Assembly: GCA_934162625.1 (NCBI GenBank)
Contig: CAKPJM010000006.1
Location: 1-36,959, forward strand
Direction: 5' to 3'
DNA: 36,959 nt
DNA from: an uncultured Clostridia bacterium
GTDB taxonomy: Bacteria; Bacillota; Clostridia; TANB77; CAG-508
Shown: one piece after another, positions 36,216-36,959 of the stretch
Layout: each line of letters begins with the position of its first letter
Numbering within the stretch: the first letter of the stretch is position 1
The notes under the pieces: model-generated
Databases searched by the model: none
What the model saw: only the letters and a program-made list of their open reading frames with translations
Told to the model about the DNA's origin: nothing
Position numbers and translations under genes: made by a program

Positions 36216-36463
36216 TATAGCACCTCCACATCAATGTTTTTCATTTCCTCTTTTCTAATGCACAGTTCATAACCTCTAAGTTCTATATCAACAGGATCCC
36301 CCATCGGTGCAATTTTTTTAATTAAAATTTCTGTTCCTTTTGTTATTCCCATATCTAATAAATGCCTTCTTACTTCTGGTTTGTCCAAATGCAAACCTAA
36401 AACTCTTGCTCTTTGTCCTATTTTTAAATTACTTAACTGTGTGTGTTCTCCTTTTTTTAACAT
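36215..36463 (-). CDS. feoA: Ferrous iron transport protein A
   Basis: 82-aa SH3-like cytoplasmic partner of FeoB (LSNLKIGQRARVLGLHLDKP, RRHLLDMGITKGTEILIKKI, APMGDPVDIELRGYELCIRK). Start after AAAGGAGAATACAA; the stop overlaps the feoB start by one base (TAATG), translational coupling. First gene of feoA-feoB-Cys-rich peptide. Confidence 0.95.
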   Translation of the reverse strand: MLKKGEHTQLSNLKIGQRARVLGLHLDKPEVRRHLLDMGITKGTEILIKKIAPMGDPVDIELRGYELCIRKEEMKNIDVEVL

Positions 36464-36550
36464 TTGTATTCTCCTTTGTATAATTACTAAATTATTTCAT
36501 ATTAGATTATATTACCCATTCGGACAAGTATGATTATTTTTCAAAAAAAT

Positions 36551-36566
36551 AAAGGGATTTCCCTTT
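36551..36566 (-). terminator. Terminator after the partial membrane protein
   Basis: AAAGGGA / TCCCTTT stem overlapping the stop codon at 36565, followed on the minus strand by a T7 run. Confidence 0.75.
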
Positions 36567-36957
36567 ACTTTTTTATTTTTATTAATAACTTTTCTATCCA
36601 GCCTTTTTTATATTTTAGTGATATATATCCAATTGTTGACATTGTAAAAGCTCCTATACAGTCTACTATCAGGTCTTCCATTGTATCTTTTAAGGCTTCT
36701 CTTCCCATAAGGGCAGTTCCGTTTTCTAATGCAAATTTTTGCATGTTTAATCCTAATATTCCGTCAAATGTAAACTCATATATTTCCCATATTACGCCAA
36801 GTGACACTGCAAAAGCAAAAGCAAATATTGCAACAAATATTGGTGCTAATTCCACATGCACTTTTTCATGCTTATTTAAAATATTAATAAAAGAAAAACC
36901 TAATGCTCCTAGCATTGCTCCACTACATGTATGAAGTATAGTGTCCCAGTGCGGTAC
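36565..36957 (-). CDS. Multi-pass membrane protein, DUF2238-like (5' end outside window)
   Basis: The frame is open to the window edge, reading VPHWDTILHTCSGAMLGALG upstream of the first internal ATG at 36915, so this is the C-terminal part (131 codons here including the stop). At least three hydrophobic segments, with WDTILHT and GVIWEIYEFTFDGILGLNMQ, plus EDLIVDCIGAFTMSTIGYIS. The W-D-x-x-x-H and WEIYE motifs resemble DUF2238/YjdF-type membrane proteins of unknown function. Assignment is tentative. Confidence 0.55.
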   Translation of the reverse strand, partial: VPHWDTILHTCSGAMLGALGFSFINILNKHEKVHVELAPIFVAIFAFAFAVSLGVIWEIYEFTFDGILGLNMQKFALENGTALMGREALKDTMEDLIVDCIGAFTMSTIGYISLKYKKGWIEKLLIKIKK

Positions 36958-36959
36958 TC

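Noticed and set aside
1..36959. Random sequencing or assembly indels as the cause of the frameshifts
   Set aside because: Indel errors cluster in homopolymers, which abound here without frame breaks, and would hit all three codon phases. All 13 events are the same inserted base in the same phase. A base-specific systematic artefact cannot be excluded without reads, so this is set aside rather than disproved.
1..36959. Stop-codon reassignment (UGA as sense)
   Set aside because: No in-frame TGA is needed inside any gene, and TGA ends several genes (dus, the 29-aa gene) at expected family lengths.
1..36959. tRNA or rRNA genes
   Set aside because: I saw no cloverleaf with a T-loop GTTCRA motif or rRNA-like stretch in the intergenic regions; the tRNA needed to test the CGG model must lie elsewhere.

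Overview
This is a very AT-rich, spore-forming Firmicutes window, most likely a gut-type Clostridia. Evidence for this includes sporulation and germination genes (yqfC, yqfD, bofA next to yaaL, a PdaA-type deacetylase, a GerS-like protein), a minD-minE-rodA cluster, strong GGAGG ribosome sites, TTG starts, and an Agr peptide quorum system. Genus cannot be told from the sequence alone.

Layout. 1-6.85 kb (+): end of a purine operon (PurO-like IMP cyclohydrolase, stand-alone AICAR transformylase, purD, purL). 6.9-12.1 kb (-): MazF-type toxin, GerS-like protein, then minD-minE-rodA-dus. 12.2-17.4 kb (-): a pilin-like PEGA protein, a DUF3048 protein, ybeY, an unknown 408-aa protein, yqfD, yqfC. 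17.5-21.6 kb: pdaA, then an Agr locus in which agrA-agrC (+) converge on agrB-agrD (-) at a shared bidirectional terminator; agrD is only 39 codons. 21.8-27.3 kb (-): rRNA methyltransferase, small membrane protein, uvrC, hpt, bofA, yaaL, dgt; rpsT (+) follows. 27.9-33.4 kb (-): Mg-type P-ATPase, ferritin-like protein, tex. 33.5-37 kb: a 29-aa mini-gene with its own promoter and terminator, then feoA-feoB plus a FeoB-associated Cys-rich peptide, and a partial membrane protein.

The outstanding observation concerns decoding. Ten genes appear broken by frameshifts, thirteen in all. Every one is the same event: a zero-frame CGG codon where skipping the C (+1) restores the family reading frame and makes the next codon a glycine (GGA 11 times, GGT once, GGG once). 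I checked every CGG in the coding regions by eye. All 13 zero-frame CGG codons are shift sites and none is read as arginine. About 45 out-of-phase CGG trinucleotides cause no shift. The codon before the site varies, so this is not classical P-site slippage. The simplest reading is that CGG is unassigned here and that CGGN is decoded as glycine by +1 frameshifting or a quadruplet-reading tRNA. The genes affected (purL three times, dus twice, rodA, uvrC, bofA, dgt, mgtA-like, feoB, an rRNA methyltransferase, one unknown) are mostly housekeeping genes and look intact otherwise, so decay is unlikely. A systematic sequence error has to be excluded with raw reads and proteomics.

Other structure: a family of about 130-bp intergenic elements whose flanking hairpins change sequence but keep pairing; a palindromic GGGGACAGACCCC-type element sitting directly behind stop codons; and a hairpin that hides the agrB ribosome site.
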